64,000 nucleotides of DNA, from contig NZ_JBHSHL010000007.1 of the NCBI RefSeq assembly GCF_042652965.1, forward strand, positions 39,710 to 103,709. The letters run 5' to 3'. The notes under the pieces are model-generated. The model searched no databases, was not told the DNA's origin, and saw only the letters and a list, made by a program, of their open reading frames with translations. The DNA is from Filifactor villosus (GTDB taxonomy: Bacteria > Bacillota > Clostridia > Peptostreptococcales > Filifactoraceae). This document shows, one piece after another, positions 25,513 through 35,209 of this stretch. A program made the translations under genes and the position numbers. The number at the start of each line of letters is the position of its first letter. Position 1 is the stretch's first letter.

Positions 25513-26982
25513 TCATCTTTTTTTGATCATCTTCATTCTCTCTATAAATTTACGTCTCTGCTTCAGACATAAGCCCAAACTTATACAGGTGATGCCGTAT
25601 CTCAATACAACAGTCTGATAAAGAGGGATGCAGGCAAGGCTGAGAACGATCAACCCTCCCGATATCAACAGCAGAAACTTCGTATCGTAGATAAAGGGAA
25701 CAAATTCTCCTCGCTGTGTACGCTCGGTCAAAGTCCCTACCACTACCTGGATCAGTGCCAGAATCACATAAGAGAACAGTGTGGTGTATGCCGCTGCCTG
25801 ATAACCGTATCTCGGTATCATAATAAAGTTCAAAACTACGTTTAATACAGCCGCAACAATGGATGAGATCATAATATATTGAGTTTTTTTATAAAACAAA
25901 AGCACATTGGAATGCATATTGCTCATGGCAGTCAGAAAGATACCCGCTGCGATTGGCGGCATCAGGTAGACTGCTTCATAGTATTCCTTCGGCGCCAGTA
26001 TCCCTACAATCTCCGGTGCTACGACCGTCATAGTCAAGGCGATCGCCGCATAAAGCATCAACATATAATTAGCTGAGTCTCTGACCTGCTTTCTTCCTCT
26101 TGTATTATCCATATTCTCAAACAGATAGGGGATGAAAGAGCTGTTGATGGAATACCATACGATCAACGACAGAGCACTGACATTGGATAAGGTTCCGTAA
26201 ATTCCAACTTCACTCTCTCCTACCATCTTACCTATCATCGTCCTGTCCGATACATTGAGAACTTGAGCGGCAAAACTGTTACCGATTAAAGGAATACTCA
26301 GTTTAAGGGAAAAAAGCCAGTATTCCCTGTTATAGAAAGTCCTTCCCTTCACAAAGATATTCAGAAACAAGATCCCTGCTATCGTATATACTACGGCATA
26401 GTTTGCAAAGAGCCTTATATGAGCGATTTGTTTCATCTCGTAGTGACGCGCCAAAAGTACAAAGACGACCGAGGACAGAGTCGCTCCTACCGCCGTGCCC
26501 AAAGAGATCTTTACAGCCGTTTTGTACTTGAGCTCATAGCGTTGTGCGGAAAGGAAGAAATCCCGCGCCGGTTCTACAAGAAAACCCATGATCATCAGCA
26601 ACACCAAAGGCGTAGGTAGACCCAAGATCCCGTTCCAAAAATCCATATTCAGCAGGTAAATAAGGAGAACCAGGATCGACATAAGGGCGGTGATGGTCAG
26701 CACGGAGGACATATACTCTCTTCTTTCGGACTCATACTCCTTCATTGCAACCAGAAAACCTCCGGAAGTCAAAGCGAGGGTTATGACCGTTGCCAACATT
26801 GAAGACCACGAATGATAGATGTTGATCACACCGATTTCAGCCGTTGTCATGATCCGTGTAAAAATAGGTACCGTAATAATACTTAAACCCCTTGTTGCAA
26901 GGCCTGCCAAAGTGTAAACCATAGCCGCCTTTGCCGTAACTGAGAGATTATCAAATTTTCTCCTTAAATCCTTGAATTCCAT
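25513..26982 (-). CDS. wzx: Wzx-type oligosaccharide flippase
   Basis: 489-aa polytopic membrane protein of the MOP superfamily (polysaccharide biosynthesis / RfbX-like). The start is typical: AAMVYTLAGLATRGLSIITVPIFTRIMT, followed by about 12-14 hydrophobic segments. It would flip undecaprenyl-linked repeat units across the membrane for Wzy. It lies 5 nt after the polymerase gene, so translation is probably coupled. The ribosome binding site is AAGGATAGAGGAG-ATG. The gene symbol is by function; the repeat unit cannot be predicted. Confidence 0.88.
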   Translation of the reverse strand: MEFKDLRRKFDNLSVTAKAAMVYTLAGLATRGLSIITVPIFTRIMTTAEIGVINIYHSWSSMLATVITLALTSGGFLVAMKEYESERREYMSSVLTITALMSILVLLIYLLNMDFWNGILGLPTPLVLLMIMGFLVEPARDFFLSAQRYELKYKTAVKISLGTAVGATLSSVVFVLLARHYEMKQIAHIRLFANYAVVYTIAGILFLNIFVKGRTFYNREYWLFSLKLSIPLIGNSFAAQVLNVSDRTMIGKMVGESEVGIYGTLSNVSALSLIVWYSINSSFIPYLFENMDNTRGRKQVRDSANYMLMLYAAIALTMTVVAPEIVGILAPKEYYEAVYLMPPIAAGIFLTAMSNMHSNVLLFYKKTQYIMISSIVAAVLNVVLNFIMIPRYGYQAAAYTTLFSYVILALIQVVVGTLTERTQRGEFVPFIYDTKFLLLISGGLIVLSLACIPLYQTVVLRYGITCISLGLCLKQRRKFIERMKMIKKR

Positions 26983-26987
26983 CTCCT

Positions 26988-28211
26988 CTATCCTTCTATA
27001 ACTTCATTTTGATTCGGCAATACGGAATGTTTCCCTATAAACATAAGAAGTAAGGCCGTAGAAAGAGTCCAGTCATATCTGAAGTAGACCGAAAGTCCTC
27101 CCATAGCAAACAAGAATGTAGCTATAACGACCTTTGCCCCCAAGTAACTCTTCTTCCTTCCGAGATCTGTGACCTTAGTAACAGAGACTCTCATCGTCCT
27201 AAGCAGGAACCAAAGTAAGGGCAGGAGGTGAAGGCTTCCGTAGTGAAAGGCCTCAAAGATAAACTGATTGTCAAAAAACCTGTACTCTTCTCCCCTAAAG
27301 ACATAGGTGGCTTGCATTCCCGAGCCGAACAACAATCTCCAACTGTCTATCTGACTGAAAAAAACTTGAAATTGCCCTGTTCTGGTATCTTCCCTGACCC
27401 TGTCGATCAAAGGAAAGATCACATTTGAAAGGTAAGGCTCCAAAAATACGAATATGGCAAGAATCCCTAAAACCATTCCCATCATTGTAATGACCCTTCC
27501 CTTTAAGTCTGAGGATAGGATTAGATACGCCGCAAGCAAAAGGACACACTGTATACTCCAACTTCTCGATACAATAAGGAGACTGCACAGTAATCCCAAC
27601 AGAATAAGTCCTACCTTAAACCATAATACTCCGATACTCTCCCTTTTCTTTAAGTCGCTGAAAAGGTAGACCCACAGAGAAAGCATAGCAAAACTCAAAC
27701 TGGTCTTTCCGGGCATAAACAAAACATGATTTCCAAAGCCCACAGAAGAATAGAAGTCCAAAGCCGAGTACAAAGTGAGCAAAAAGTAACCCACCGCTAA
27801 CATCAATGCTACAGTCTTAAAATGTTTAGAGATAGACTCTTCCCTTCCGAGAAGAAAAAACAAAGGTAAGAGACAGGCAGTAGTGGGAATACTTCCAAGC
27901 CACACATTGACTCCTTCTCCGTTCCCAAATTCGACTATACTCCAAAAGACAAAGGGAAAGATGCAGAGCAGAACCCAAAACAAATCTTTTCTCCTAAATA
28001 AGAGCTTTGAATTGTATAGCAGAATCAAAAATAAAACAAGGGCAGGAGCAAGTACACTTGCAAAGTGCCCGCTTGCAGCCTGATAAAAATAGTAATTTCC
28101 ATAACTCAAGACCCATGTTCCGCGGGTAGAATAGATCAACATCTTTATCAAAGAGACAAAGACCGCCACATACAACAACATTGCATTCACTTTATTTCTC
28201 GAAAGAACCAC
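26988..28211 (-). CDS. wzy: Wzy-type O-antigen/capsule polymerase
   Basis: 407 aa with about 11-12 hydrophobic segments and a larger external loop near the C-terminal third (residues around 270-310, VREDTRTGQFQVFFSQI), the usual layout of Wzy/O-antigen ligase proteins. Sequence conservation in this family is low, so the assignment rests on topology and on its place beside wzx and glycosyltransferases. It starts with GTG behind GGAGGAAGTACA. It is 13 nt from the next GT4 gene. Confidence 0.78.
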   Translation of the reverse strand: MVLSRNKVNAMLLYVAVFVSLIKMLIYSTRGTWVLSYGNYYFYQAASGHFASVLAPALVLFLILLYNSKLLFRRKDLFWVLLCIFPFVFWSIVEFGNGEGVNVWLGSIPTTACLLPLFFLLGREESISKHFKTVALMLAVGYFLLTLYSALDFYSSVGFGNHVLFMPGKTSLSFAMLSLWVYLFSDLKKRESIGVLWFKVGLILLGLLCSLLIVSRSWSIQCVLLLAAYLILSSDLKGRVITMMGMVLGILAIFVFLEPYLSNVIFPLIDRVREDTRTGQFQVFFSQIDSWRLLFGSGMQATYVFRGEEYRFFDNQFIFEAFHYGSLHLLPLLWFLLRTMRVSVTKVTDLGRKKSYLGAKVVIATFLFAMGGLSVYFRYDWTLSTALLLMFIGKHSVLPNQNEVIEG

Positions 28212-28224
28212 TGTACTTCCTCCA

Positions 28225-29307
28225 TCATCTCAATACCTGTTCTTCAAACATATCCACAACTCTATCTACAGAAAGAGCCTCTCTTATCTTCCGCTTTGCC
28301 TCCATGCCCATCCTTCGTCTATCTTCAAAGCTTCCTGCCAACATCTTCATCGCCGTGTATAGTTCCTCTTCATCTCCGACCTTTGTCAGCAAGCCGTCCT
28401 GACCGTTGTGTATCAGATCTTTGGGTCCTGTAGGACAAGCGGTGGAAATACACGGAAGACCCACAGCCATTGCCTCAATCAACGTGTTGGGAAGGCCCTC
28501 ATAGTCGGAGGAGAGTACAAAGATATCCGCCTCAGCCAATTTTTCACTCACTTGGGAAGTCTTGCCGGGTAAGCTCACCTTCTCGGACAGCCCGAGTTCC
28601 TTGACAAGTTTTTCCAATTTTTCTCGTTCTTCTCCTTCTCCATAGATCACGAGGCGGAGCTCTTCAACTGTGGCGGAAATCTTTGCAAAGGCTCTGATCA
28701 GGAGCGGATGGTTTTTTTGCTTCGTCAAGCGTCCCATACTGACGATCTTCCTGACCTCCGGCTTATAGTGATAAATCGTATCCAGCATCTCCTGCTTGAC
28801 GGGATTAGGCACAACAAAGATCTTGGAATTCAATCTTTCTGAAAAATATTCTCTTTGTTCTCCTGTCTGCAACATGATCCTGTCACTTTTTTTTGTTATT
28901 CGGTTGACAAGCCTTCTCATCAGAGGGCTTGCAGGATAAAGCGACGGATTGTTGCGCACCGTGGAGATGAAGGTGAGCTCTCTCAAACCCAAACTCGCAA
29001 GATAAGTATATACCGTCGGTAGAGCAAGAAAGGGAATGATGATATCCGGTGCAATCTCTCGTATCATCTCCCTCATCCGCCTTATCCGTTTATAGATACG
29101 ATGGAGCTTACACCACCCCTGCGGCCATCCGAACTCATAGACCTCGACCTCCTCGTTCAACGTATACTCCTTCGGACTGCGTTCAAACAGGAGCAAGCGG
29201 ACATCTTGCCCCCGTCTTGCAAGCTCGCTGCTCAAGATGGAAACAACGCGCTCTGCCCCACCTCCGCCCAAGGACAGGGTAACAAATAAGATCCTCTTTT
29301 TTCTCAT
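28225..29307 (-). CDS. Family 4 glycosyltransferase
   Basis: 360 aa. Clear GT4 features: LFVTLSLGGGGAERVVSILS at the N-terminus, the central switch VSMGRLTKQKNHPLLIRAFAK, and the donor-binding DIFVLSSDYEGLPNTLIEAMAVGLPCIST with the E-x7-E pattern. It is a retaining transferase using a nucleotide-diphospho sugar on a lipid-linked acceptor at the inner face of the membrane. It overlaps the preceding gene by 4 nt and lies 13 nt before wzy. The specific sugar is not predictable. Confidence 0.9.
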   Translation of the reverse strand: MRKKRILFVTLSLGGGGAERVVSILSSELARRGQDVRLLLFERSPKEYTLNEEVEVYEFGWPQGWCKLHRIYKRIRRMREMIREIAPDIIIPFLALPTVYTYLASLGLRELTFISTVRNNPSLYPASPLMRRLVNRITKKSDRIMLQTGEQREYFSERLNSKIFVVPNPVKQEMLDTIYHYKPEVRKIVSMGRLTKQKNHPLLIRAFAKISATVEELRLVIYGEGEEREKLEKLVKELGLSEKVSLPGKTSQVSEKLAEADIFVLSSDYEGLPNTLIEAMAVGLPCISTACPTGPKDLIHNGQDGLLTKVGDEEELYTAMKMLAGSFEDRRRMGMEAKRKIREALSVDRVVDMFEEQVLR

Positions 29308-30503
29308 GCTTTTATCCGTCCTTCTCCGTTCATATCAGGTATCAGTTCATAAAACATCTTATTCCATTGCTGCGCGATATATTCCACCTCAAATTTTTCC
29401 GCCTTTTTCTTTGCTGCCCTTCCCATCTGTCGCCTCAACTCGTCATCAGAACTGATGTCAAGCATCGCCTGTGCAAACTTCTGTGTATCGAACTGCTGTA
29501 CGATAAACCCCTCCACCGCATTGTCCACAAGAGGGATCATGGCACTGATGTCATAAGCAATCACAGGAACTCCACACTCAAGCGCCTCCAATACGACCAT
29601 CGGCATCCCTTCCCACAGAGAAGAGAGAAGGTAACAGGACGATTGCAGGAGATTCTCCTTCATACTGTCCGAAAATCCGGGCAAAAATACCCTATGTTCC
29701 AACCCGTACTCTTTGATCTTTTCCTCCAGCATCTCCTTCTCCATCCCTGTTCCGTAAATGGTCAAAGTCCAATCCTTGTCTTTTTCCGCAAAGATCCGAA
29801 ACGATTCTATAAGAAGTCCAAATGCTTTTACAGGGATCAGCCTTCCTGCAGAAATAAAGCGCTTGCCGGACAGTTGCGCCTGTAGTTTCGTCTTAAAACT
29901 CTTCGGATTGTGGATCGTTACACATCGAAGGTTTCTCTTTTGAAGGAAGCACTCCGCATCATACTCATTGAGAACAACCACTCTGTCTAGTTTCGGAAGA
30001 TATTTATCGGCAACGTGATCCGTCGCCCAAGGACCCATTCCTTTTGTTTCATAATAGGCCTTGTAAGAACTGTGCTGCCATCCGATCGTCTTGCACTCGA
30101 CCTCATCGGCTATACTTGCAAGCAGATAACTTTCAAAACCTCCGCAGGCGATGGCGATATCGATCTCTTTGTCTTCTATAATGTCCCGATACATGCTTCG
30201 TTCTTCCGGAAGAAGGCAACTGTATTCGCAAAGCAGCCTCATAGATCGAGAACCCAAAATACCGCTTTTTTTATTCCACTTCCTAAGAGCTTTTCTCAGT
30301 GTGGACTTCTTCCACGTTCTTTTTAAAAAAATGACCTTTACCCTATCGCTCAAACTGTAAATACTACGGTCCTCCTCTGTCGGATCGTCATAACACTGAA
30401 TATAGACTTCATGTTCTTTTACCAATTCGGATGCCAAAACGCTCACGACCCTCTGGATCCCGCCTATATCGAAAAGATTATATAGAAAAAAACATATTTT
30501 CAT
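29304..30503 (-). CDS. Family 4 glycosyltransferase
   Basis: 399 aa. N-terminal FFLYNLFDIGGIQRVVSVLASEL, central FISAGRLIPVKAFGLLIESFR and C-terminal SCYLLSSLWEGMPMVVLEALECGVPVIAYDIS with the E-x7-E motif place it in GT4. It is close in type to the next gene but not a recent duplicate. The ATGA overlap with the following GT4 couples translation. The ribosome binding site is AGGAAGACGCACT-ATG. Confidence 0.9.
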   Translation of the reverse strand: MKICFFLYNLFDIGGIQRVVSVLASELVKEHEVYIQCYDDPTEEDRSIYSLSDRVKVIFLKRTWKKSTLRKALRKWNKKSGILGSRSMRLLCEYSCLLPEERSMYRDIIEDKEIDIAIACGGFESYLLASIADEVECKTIGWQHSSYKAYYETKGMGPWATDHVADKYLPKLDRVVVLNEYDAECFLQKRNLRCVTIHNPKSFKTKLQAQLSGKRFISAGRLIPVKAFGLLIESFRIFAEKDKDWTLTIYGTGMEKEMLEEKIKEYGLEHRVFLPGFSDSMKENLLQSSCYLLSSLWEGMPMVVLEALECGVPVIAYDISAMIPLVDNAVEGFIVQQFDTQKFAQAMLDISSDDELRRQMGRAAKKKAEKFEVEYIAQQWNKMFYELIPDMNGEGRIKA

Positions 30504-30737
30504 AGTGCGTCTTCCTCCTACCGGTAACCTACTCCTCGGATTTCTACTGCCTTAGGAGAAGTTTCGACCTGTTGTTCTACAATACTTATGAATCACTTCG
30601 GACTTATCTCACACACCACACACATCAACCTTGTTCATATCTTCGACATAGCAATTGCGATACAACACCCTCTTCTAACCGTTTCTCTTACAGTTCTGTT
30701 AAGTTTTTTATCCTCATAGTTCTTAAAAAAAACGGTC

Positions 30738-31841
30738 TCAGTTTAAAAACCTTCCTATAACACCGGCAGTGTAATCCCAAGTGAAACGGTCTATGATCCT
30801 GTCATGGGGGCCCTGTGCATCCCTCAAAGGTTTCTCCACCTTCTCTACGATCTCTTCCTTACTCTCTACAAGCCAACCGGAGACCCCGTCTTCAATGATA
30901 AAACTAGGTCCGGGAGCCTTCCATGCAATAACCCTACAATTGTAATACATAGCCTCCAGGATTGCCATCCCGAAGATCTCCTGCTCGTTGAGATTTACAA
31001 AGACATGAGCGAAACGATACAATTCCAAAACCTCACTGTTAGGCATTACATTGATAAGGTTCACCTTGGACGAAAGATCCCGCCTCTGCACTTCCATCCT
31101 GACCTCGGACTCCAACTCTCCCTTGCCGATCATAAGAAGCCTGTAATTTTCATCTTTTTTGATAAGTTCGGAAAATACTTCTATCATTTGAAGAGGTTTT
31201 TTCTCCTCTATCATCCGCCCGATAAACAAGATTACCTTATCCTCATCCCGGTAACCGTGCTTTTTCTTGAATACCGAAGCACAAACCTTTGTTATTTCTT
31301 CATTTATAAGGCTCATATCCAACCCCACGGGGCAGACTGTCGTGTTTTTTACTCCGTATTTTTTCAACTGTTCTTCCACATAAGGTGTTTTAGTTAAACA
31401 ATTGACCTTTCTGTATATATTCAGACTACGATACAATAGCATGTCCATGATACCACGTCTTAATCCATTCGTACTGTGACTCTCCAAAACTCCTACATAT
31501 GCGAAGAACTTTACGGAGTTTTTTTTAGCCCAACGATAGACGGAAGGAAAGCAAAGCTGAGTATCGGAAAAATAAATAAGTGCATCCAGACCGTCATCGA
31601 TCCTTCTCATATCGAAAAAACCATGGACACCCAACTTCTTTGAAGGGAAAAAGCGGACACTTACTTTTTTGTAACCTTCCACTTCTTCCACATACTCTTC
31701 TCGGTCCGAAGATATGAGCTTATAGACGAAAACCGACTCCGCCATAACGCTCAATGCTTTTGCCAGACCGACTTCCTGAGAATTGTACAGCCCTTTTTCT
31801 CCCAAGTTGCCCCTACTTGTTGTCAATATGCCTATTTTCAT
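30738..31841 (-). CDS. Family 4 glycosyltransferase
   Basis: 367 aa. N-terminal ILTTSRGNLGEKGLYNSQEVGLAKAL, central VILFIGRMIEEKKPLQMIEVFSEL, and C-terminal FAHVFVNLNEQEIFGMAILEAMYYNCRVIAW with acidic donor-site residues. The GT-B fold is clear. It resembles WaaG/capsule GT4 enzymes; donor unknown. A 234-nt gap to the next GT gene has no obvious feature. 65 nt separate it from the TagA-like gene. Confidence 0.88.
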   Translation of the reverse strand: MKIGILTTSRGNLGEKGLYNSQEVGLAKALSVMAESVFVYKLISSDREEYVEEVEGYKKVSVRFFPSKKLGVHGFFDMRRIDDGLDALIYFSDTQLCFPSVYRWAKKNSVKFFAYVGVLESHSTNGLRRGIMDMLLYRSLNIYRKVNCLTKTPYVEEQLKKYGVKNTTVCPVGLDMSLINEEITKVCASVFKKKHGYRDEDKVILFIGRMIEEKKPLQMIEVFSELIKKDENYRLLMIGKGELESEVRMEVQRRDLSSKVNLINVMPNSEVLELYRFAHVFVNLNEQEIFGMAILEAMYYNCRVIAWKAPGPSFIIEDGVSGWLVESKEEIVEKVEKPLRDAQGPHDRIIDRFTWDYTAGVIGRFLN

Positions 31842-31906
31842 GCCTACTACCCCTTACCGCTTGCAAGCTTTTCGCTTAAAACATCTTCATTTTGTTTTGT
31901 AAGTGC

Positions 31907-32719
31907 TTATTTTCCACGAATGACAGCATTCCATATAAACCTTGTATTCGTGTGCCAATATCGTTTAAACAATCTCTTGGGATCTTGAAGCAATCGGTAT
32001 AGCCACTCCAAATTTGTTTTCTGCATCCATTGAGGTGCTCGTCGTATATTTCCTGCATGATAATCGAATCCTGCTCCTACTCCCAACATCAAGCCTTGGA
32101 TCAAACCTTGGTGCTTGGCCATCCAGACCTCCTGCTTCGGAGCACCCAGACCGATCCATACAAAGTCCGGCTTTGTTCCGTTTATCGTCTCTATGACCTG
32201 CGTATCTTCCTCCGGAGTCAGTTCGCGAAAGGGAGGACTGTACATTCCGGCCACTTGGAGATCGGGATAACGCTTCTTTAATTCGCCCTCCAGTTTCTCC
32301 AGAGTCTGCGGAGTCGAGCCGTAAAAATAGTGCCTGTAGTTCTTCTTTTCTGAGAGTTCGAAGATCTCCTGCATCAAAGCGGGACCGGTGGTGCGCGCCA
32401 TAGAAGGATAGCCTCTTTTTCGTCCCAGGGAGCTCAAGGGCCCACCGTCAGGAATCGCCATGATGCCTCCGTTCTGTACTCTACGGTACTCTTCATCCTG
32501 AAAAGCTGTGACCGTAGTATGCACATTGGCAACGCAGAGATAGTCTCCCGACAAAGCCTCCACATTGGTTTGAAGATACTCCACAAGCCGAGACATATCG
32601 ATCGCCGCGATCTCCACTCCCAATATCTTGCATACGGGGATCTCTTTCTTGGAGACCTTCCTCCTATATGAAGCCTGATACACAGCATTGGTACTTGTTT
32701 GTCCGGTCTTGTCATCCAT
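31907..32719 (-). CDS. WecG/TagA/CpsF family glycosyltransferase (GT26)
   Basis: About 270 aa. GT26 hallmarks: the MAIPDGGPLSSLGRKRGYPSMARTTGPALM region, HYFYGSTPQTLEKLEGELK, YSPPFRELTPEED, the DFVWIGLGAPKQEVWM motif and GVGAGFDYHAGNIRRAPQWM near the C-terminus. Relatives transfer N-acetylmannosamine or its uronic acid to lipid-linked GlcNAc as the second step of polymer assembly. The start at 32719 (ATG behind GGAGTGGAAGG) is preferred to the TTG five codons upstream. It lies 19 nt from ugd. Confidence 0.92.
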   Translation of the reverse strand: MDDKTGQTSTNAVYQASYRRKVSKKEIPVCKILGVEIAAIDMSRLVEYLQTNVEALSGDYLCVANVHTTVTAFQDEEYRRVQNGGIMAIPDGGPLSSLGRKRGYPSMARTTGPALMQEIFELSEKKNYRHYFYGSTPQTLEKLEGELKKRYPDLQVAGMYSPPFRELTPEEDTQVIETINGTKPDFVWIGLGAPKQEVWMAKHQGLIQGLMLGVGAGFDYHAGNIRRAPQWMQKTNLEWLYRLLQDPKRLFKRYWHTNTRFIWNAVIRGK

Positions 32720-32738
32720 TCCTTCCACTCCCAAATTT

Positions 32739-33983
32739 CTAATCTCTCATAAAAACGTCTCTGGTATAAACCTTCTCCTTGACATCGTCGAGGATAGTAT
32801 CATACCTGTTGGTAATAATAATGTTACTCTGTTTTTTAAACGCATCCAGATCATTTACGATCTTACTTCCGAAAAAGGTATCTCCGTCTTTCAAAACGGG
32901 TTCATAGATAATGACTCTGACACCTTTAGCCTTGATACGCTTCATAATTCCCTGAATGGAGCTCTGTCTGAAGTTGTCGGAGTTGCTCTTCATGGTGAGA
33001 CGGTAGACCCCTACGATGCCCTGACCCTCTTTTTCTACACTCCAATCGCTGTTTTTTCCATATCCGCCTGCAATCTCAAGCACCCTGTCTGCTACAAAAT
33101 CTTTACGGGTCCGATTTGCTTCCACGATTGCCTCGATAAGATTCTGCGGAACATCCTGATAGTTCGCAAGTAACTGCTTGGTATCCTTCGGGAGGCAGTA
33201 ACCTCCGTAACCGAAAGACGGATTGTTATAATGAGCTCCTATACGAGGATCAAGACAGACCCCTTCGATAATATTCCTGGTGCTGAGCCCCTTCATCTCC
33301 GCATAGGTATCCAGTTCATTAAAGTAGGATATCCTAAGAGCCAGATAGGTATTTGAAAACAGTTTTACCGCTTCCGCCTCCGTGAAATTCATAAACAAGG
33401 TATCAATATCCTGCTTCAGCGCCCCTTGTTTGAGCAGGGCGGCAAACTCTTCGGATGCTGCAAGAAGCCTTTCGTCTTCCATACAGGTTCCCACAATGAT
33501 TCTTCCGGGATACAAATTGTCATAGAGAGCCTTGGTCTCTCTCAAAAATTCCGGACTGAATATGATCATGTCACTTCCGCTCATCTTGCGAATCCCCTCC
33601 GTATAACCGACAGGGACGGTGGATTTTATAACGATAACCGCATTAGGTTCACACTTCATCGCGGAATAAATGACCTCTTCCACTGCCGAAGTATCAAAAA
33701 AATCTCTTTTGGCATCATAATTGGTCGGAGTTGCAACTACGATAAAGTCCGCCCCCTTATAAGCTTCTTGTTCATCCAAGGTCGCAGTCAAAGACAAATC
33801 CTTTTCCTCAAGGTACTCTTCAATCTCCCTATCCTCAATCGGAGATTTCTTCCTGTTGATCATATTGACCCTCTCCGGAAGAATATCCAAGGCATACACA
33901 TCGTTGTGCTGTGCCAAAAGGATCGCGACAGACAATCCTACATAACCTGTGCCGACAACGGCAATCTTATACCTGTCCTTCAT
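32739..33983 (-). CDS. ugd: UDP-glucose 6-dehydrogenase family
   Basis: 414 aa. The N-terminal NAD-binding fold is AVVGTGYVGLSVAILLAQH. Central motifs are STVPVGYTEGIRKM and FSPEFLRETKAL, the KLFSNTYLALRISYFNELD helix, and the active-site cysteine in FGYGGYCLPKDTKQL. It oxidises UDP-glucose to UDP-glucuronate (UDP-GalNAc or UDP-ManNAc analogues cannot be excluded). With the neighbouring 4-epimerase, 3 nt upstream, it would supply UDP-GlcA and UDP-GalA for an acidic polysaccharide. Confidence 0.92.
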   Translation of the reverse strand: MKDRYKIAVVGTGYVGLSVAILLAQHNDVYALDILPERVNMINRKKSPIEDREIEEYLEEKDLSLTATLDEQEAYKGADFIVVATPTNYDAKRDFFDTSAVEEVIYSAMKCEPNAVIVIKSTVPVGYTEGIRKMSGSDMIIFSPEFLRETKALYDNLYPGRIIVGTCMEDERLLAASEEFAALLKQGALKQDIDTLFMNFTEAEAVKLFSNTYLALRISYFNELDTYAEMKGLSTRNIIEGVCLDPRIGAHYNNPSFGYGGYCLPKDTKQLLANYQDVPQNLIEAIVEANRTRKDFVADRVLEIAGGYGKNSDWSVEKEGQGIVGVYRLTMKSNSDNFRQSSIQGIMKRIKAKGVRVIIYEPVLKDGDTFFGSKIVNDLDAFKKQSNIIITNRYDTILDDVKEKVYTRDVFMRD

Positions 33984-33986
33984 CCG

Positions 33987-35096
33987 TCACACCCTCTCTT
34001 CGTTCATATCCGATGTATGTTCGATCTTATAGAAGTCGACATACCACTTCGCAAACTCGTGTAGCCCATCGCTTAAACTCGTAGTGGGCTTAAAACCAAA
34101 ATCCTCTTCCAAGTCTCTTGTGTCCGCATAGGTGACCGGAACATCTCCCGCCTGCATGGGAAGAAACTCCTTATGTGCTTCAAAGTCATAGTTCTCAGGT
34201 AGGATCCCCAAAGATACAAGTTCTCTCTGTAGTATTTGAACAAACTCAAGGAGTTCTTCCGGGTTGCTGTTTCCGATATTGTAAAGACAACAGGGAGGTA
34301 CGGGAAGTCCATCTTTTCCGTTCTCACGCTTCGGAGCCTTTTCCATCACCTTTACGATCCCGTTTGCAATATCTTCAATGTAGGTAAAGTCCCTTTTACA
34401 GTTTCCGTAGTTGAAAATTTGGATCTTTTCCCCATTCCTGAGCTTATTTGTAAAACCGAAATACGCCATATCGGGACGTCCCGCAGGTCCATAGACCGTA
34501 AAAAACCTCAGACCTGTCGAAGGGATATCGTATAATTTGGAGTAAGCGTGTGCCATCAGCTCATTGGACTTCTTCGTCGCCGCATAGAGCGAAACGGGAG
34601 TATCCGCCTTGTCAGAGGTGTTGTAAGGAATGCTTTCGTTGTTTCCGTAGACACTGGAGGAGCTTGCGTAAACCAAGTGCTCCACGCCGGCCCTTCCTCC
34701 GTCGTAAGAGTGTCTGCATCCTTCCAATATATTGTAAAACCCGATGATATTAGCCTCGATGTATACATCCGGATTCGTTACGGAATACCTTACCCCCGCC
34801 TGAGCCGCCAAGTTTACTACGATTTGAGGTCTGAACTCTTCAAACACCTTTTCGATCAAACCCTTATCCGCTATACTTCCTCTAACGAAAGAAAATCCGG
34901 AATACGTCTTCAGTCTCGAAAGTCTGTATTCCTTAAGTGTAATGTCATAGTAATCATTCATATTGTCGATCCCGGTTATCTCAAGGGCCGGATAGAGGTC
35001 ATACAGTTTCTCTATCAAGGCCGCTCCGATAAATCCCGCAGCTCCCGTTACCAATACCCTCTTCTTCTCCATATCTATAATCGTCTTCATATTCAT
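33987..35096 (-). CDS. UDP-glucuronate 4-epimerase-like NAD-dependent epimerase
   Basis: 369 aa. It has VLVTGAAGFIGAALIEKL, ITGIDNMNDYYDITLKEYRL, AQAGVRYSVTNPDVYIEANI, SSSSVYGNNESIPY, catalytic YAATKKSNELMAHAYS, and TGLRFFTVYGPAGRPDMAYF. The NDYYD and AGVRYS segments are characteristic of the UDP-GlcA 4-epimerase branch rather than GalE. The product would be UDP-galacturonate. It lies 3 nt before ugd. The start at 35096 follows GGAAGGGAATAACCGGT; an in-frame ATG at 35072 is a less supported alternative. Confidence 0.9.
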   Translation of the reverse strand: MNMKTIIDMEKKRVLVTGAAGFIGAALIEKLYDLYPALEITGIDNMNDYYDITLKEYRLSRLKTYSGFSFVRGSIADKGLIEKVFEEFRPQIVVNLAAQAGVRYSVTNPDVYIEANIIGFYNILEGCRHSYDGGRAGVEHLVYASSSSVYGNNESIPYNTSDKADTPVSLYAATKKSNELMAHAYSKLYDIPSTGLRFFTVYGPAGRPDMAYFGFTNKLRNGEKIQIFNYGNCKRDFTYIEDIANGIVKVMEKAPKRENGKDGLPVPPCCLYNIGNSNPEELLEFVQILQRELVSLGILPENYDFEAHKEFLPMQAGDVPVTYADTRDLEEDFGFKPTTSLSDGLHEFAKWYVDFYKIEHTSDMNEERV

Positions 35097-35209
35097 ACCG
35101 GTTATTCCCTTCCAAACAAGACGGAGCAGTCGATGATATCGTTCTCTATCAGAAATGCTGACTTTAAACCAATCGCTGCTCCTTTCATATCTGTACTGAC
35201 TTCAATTTA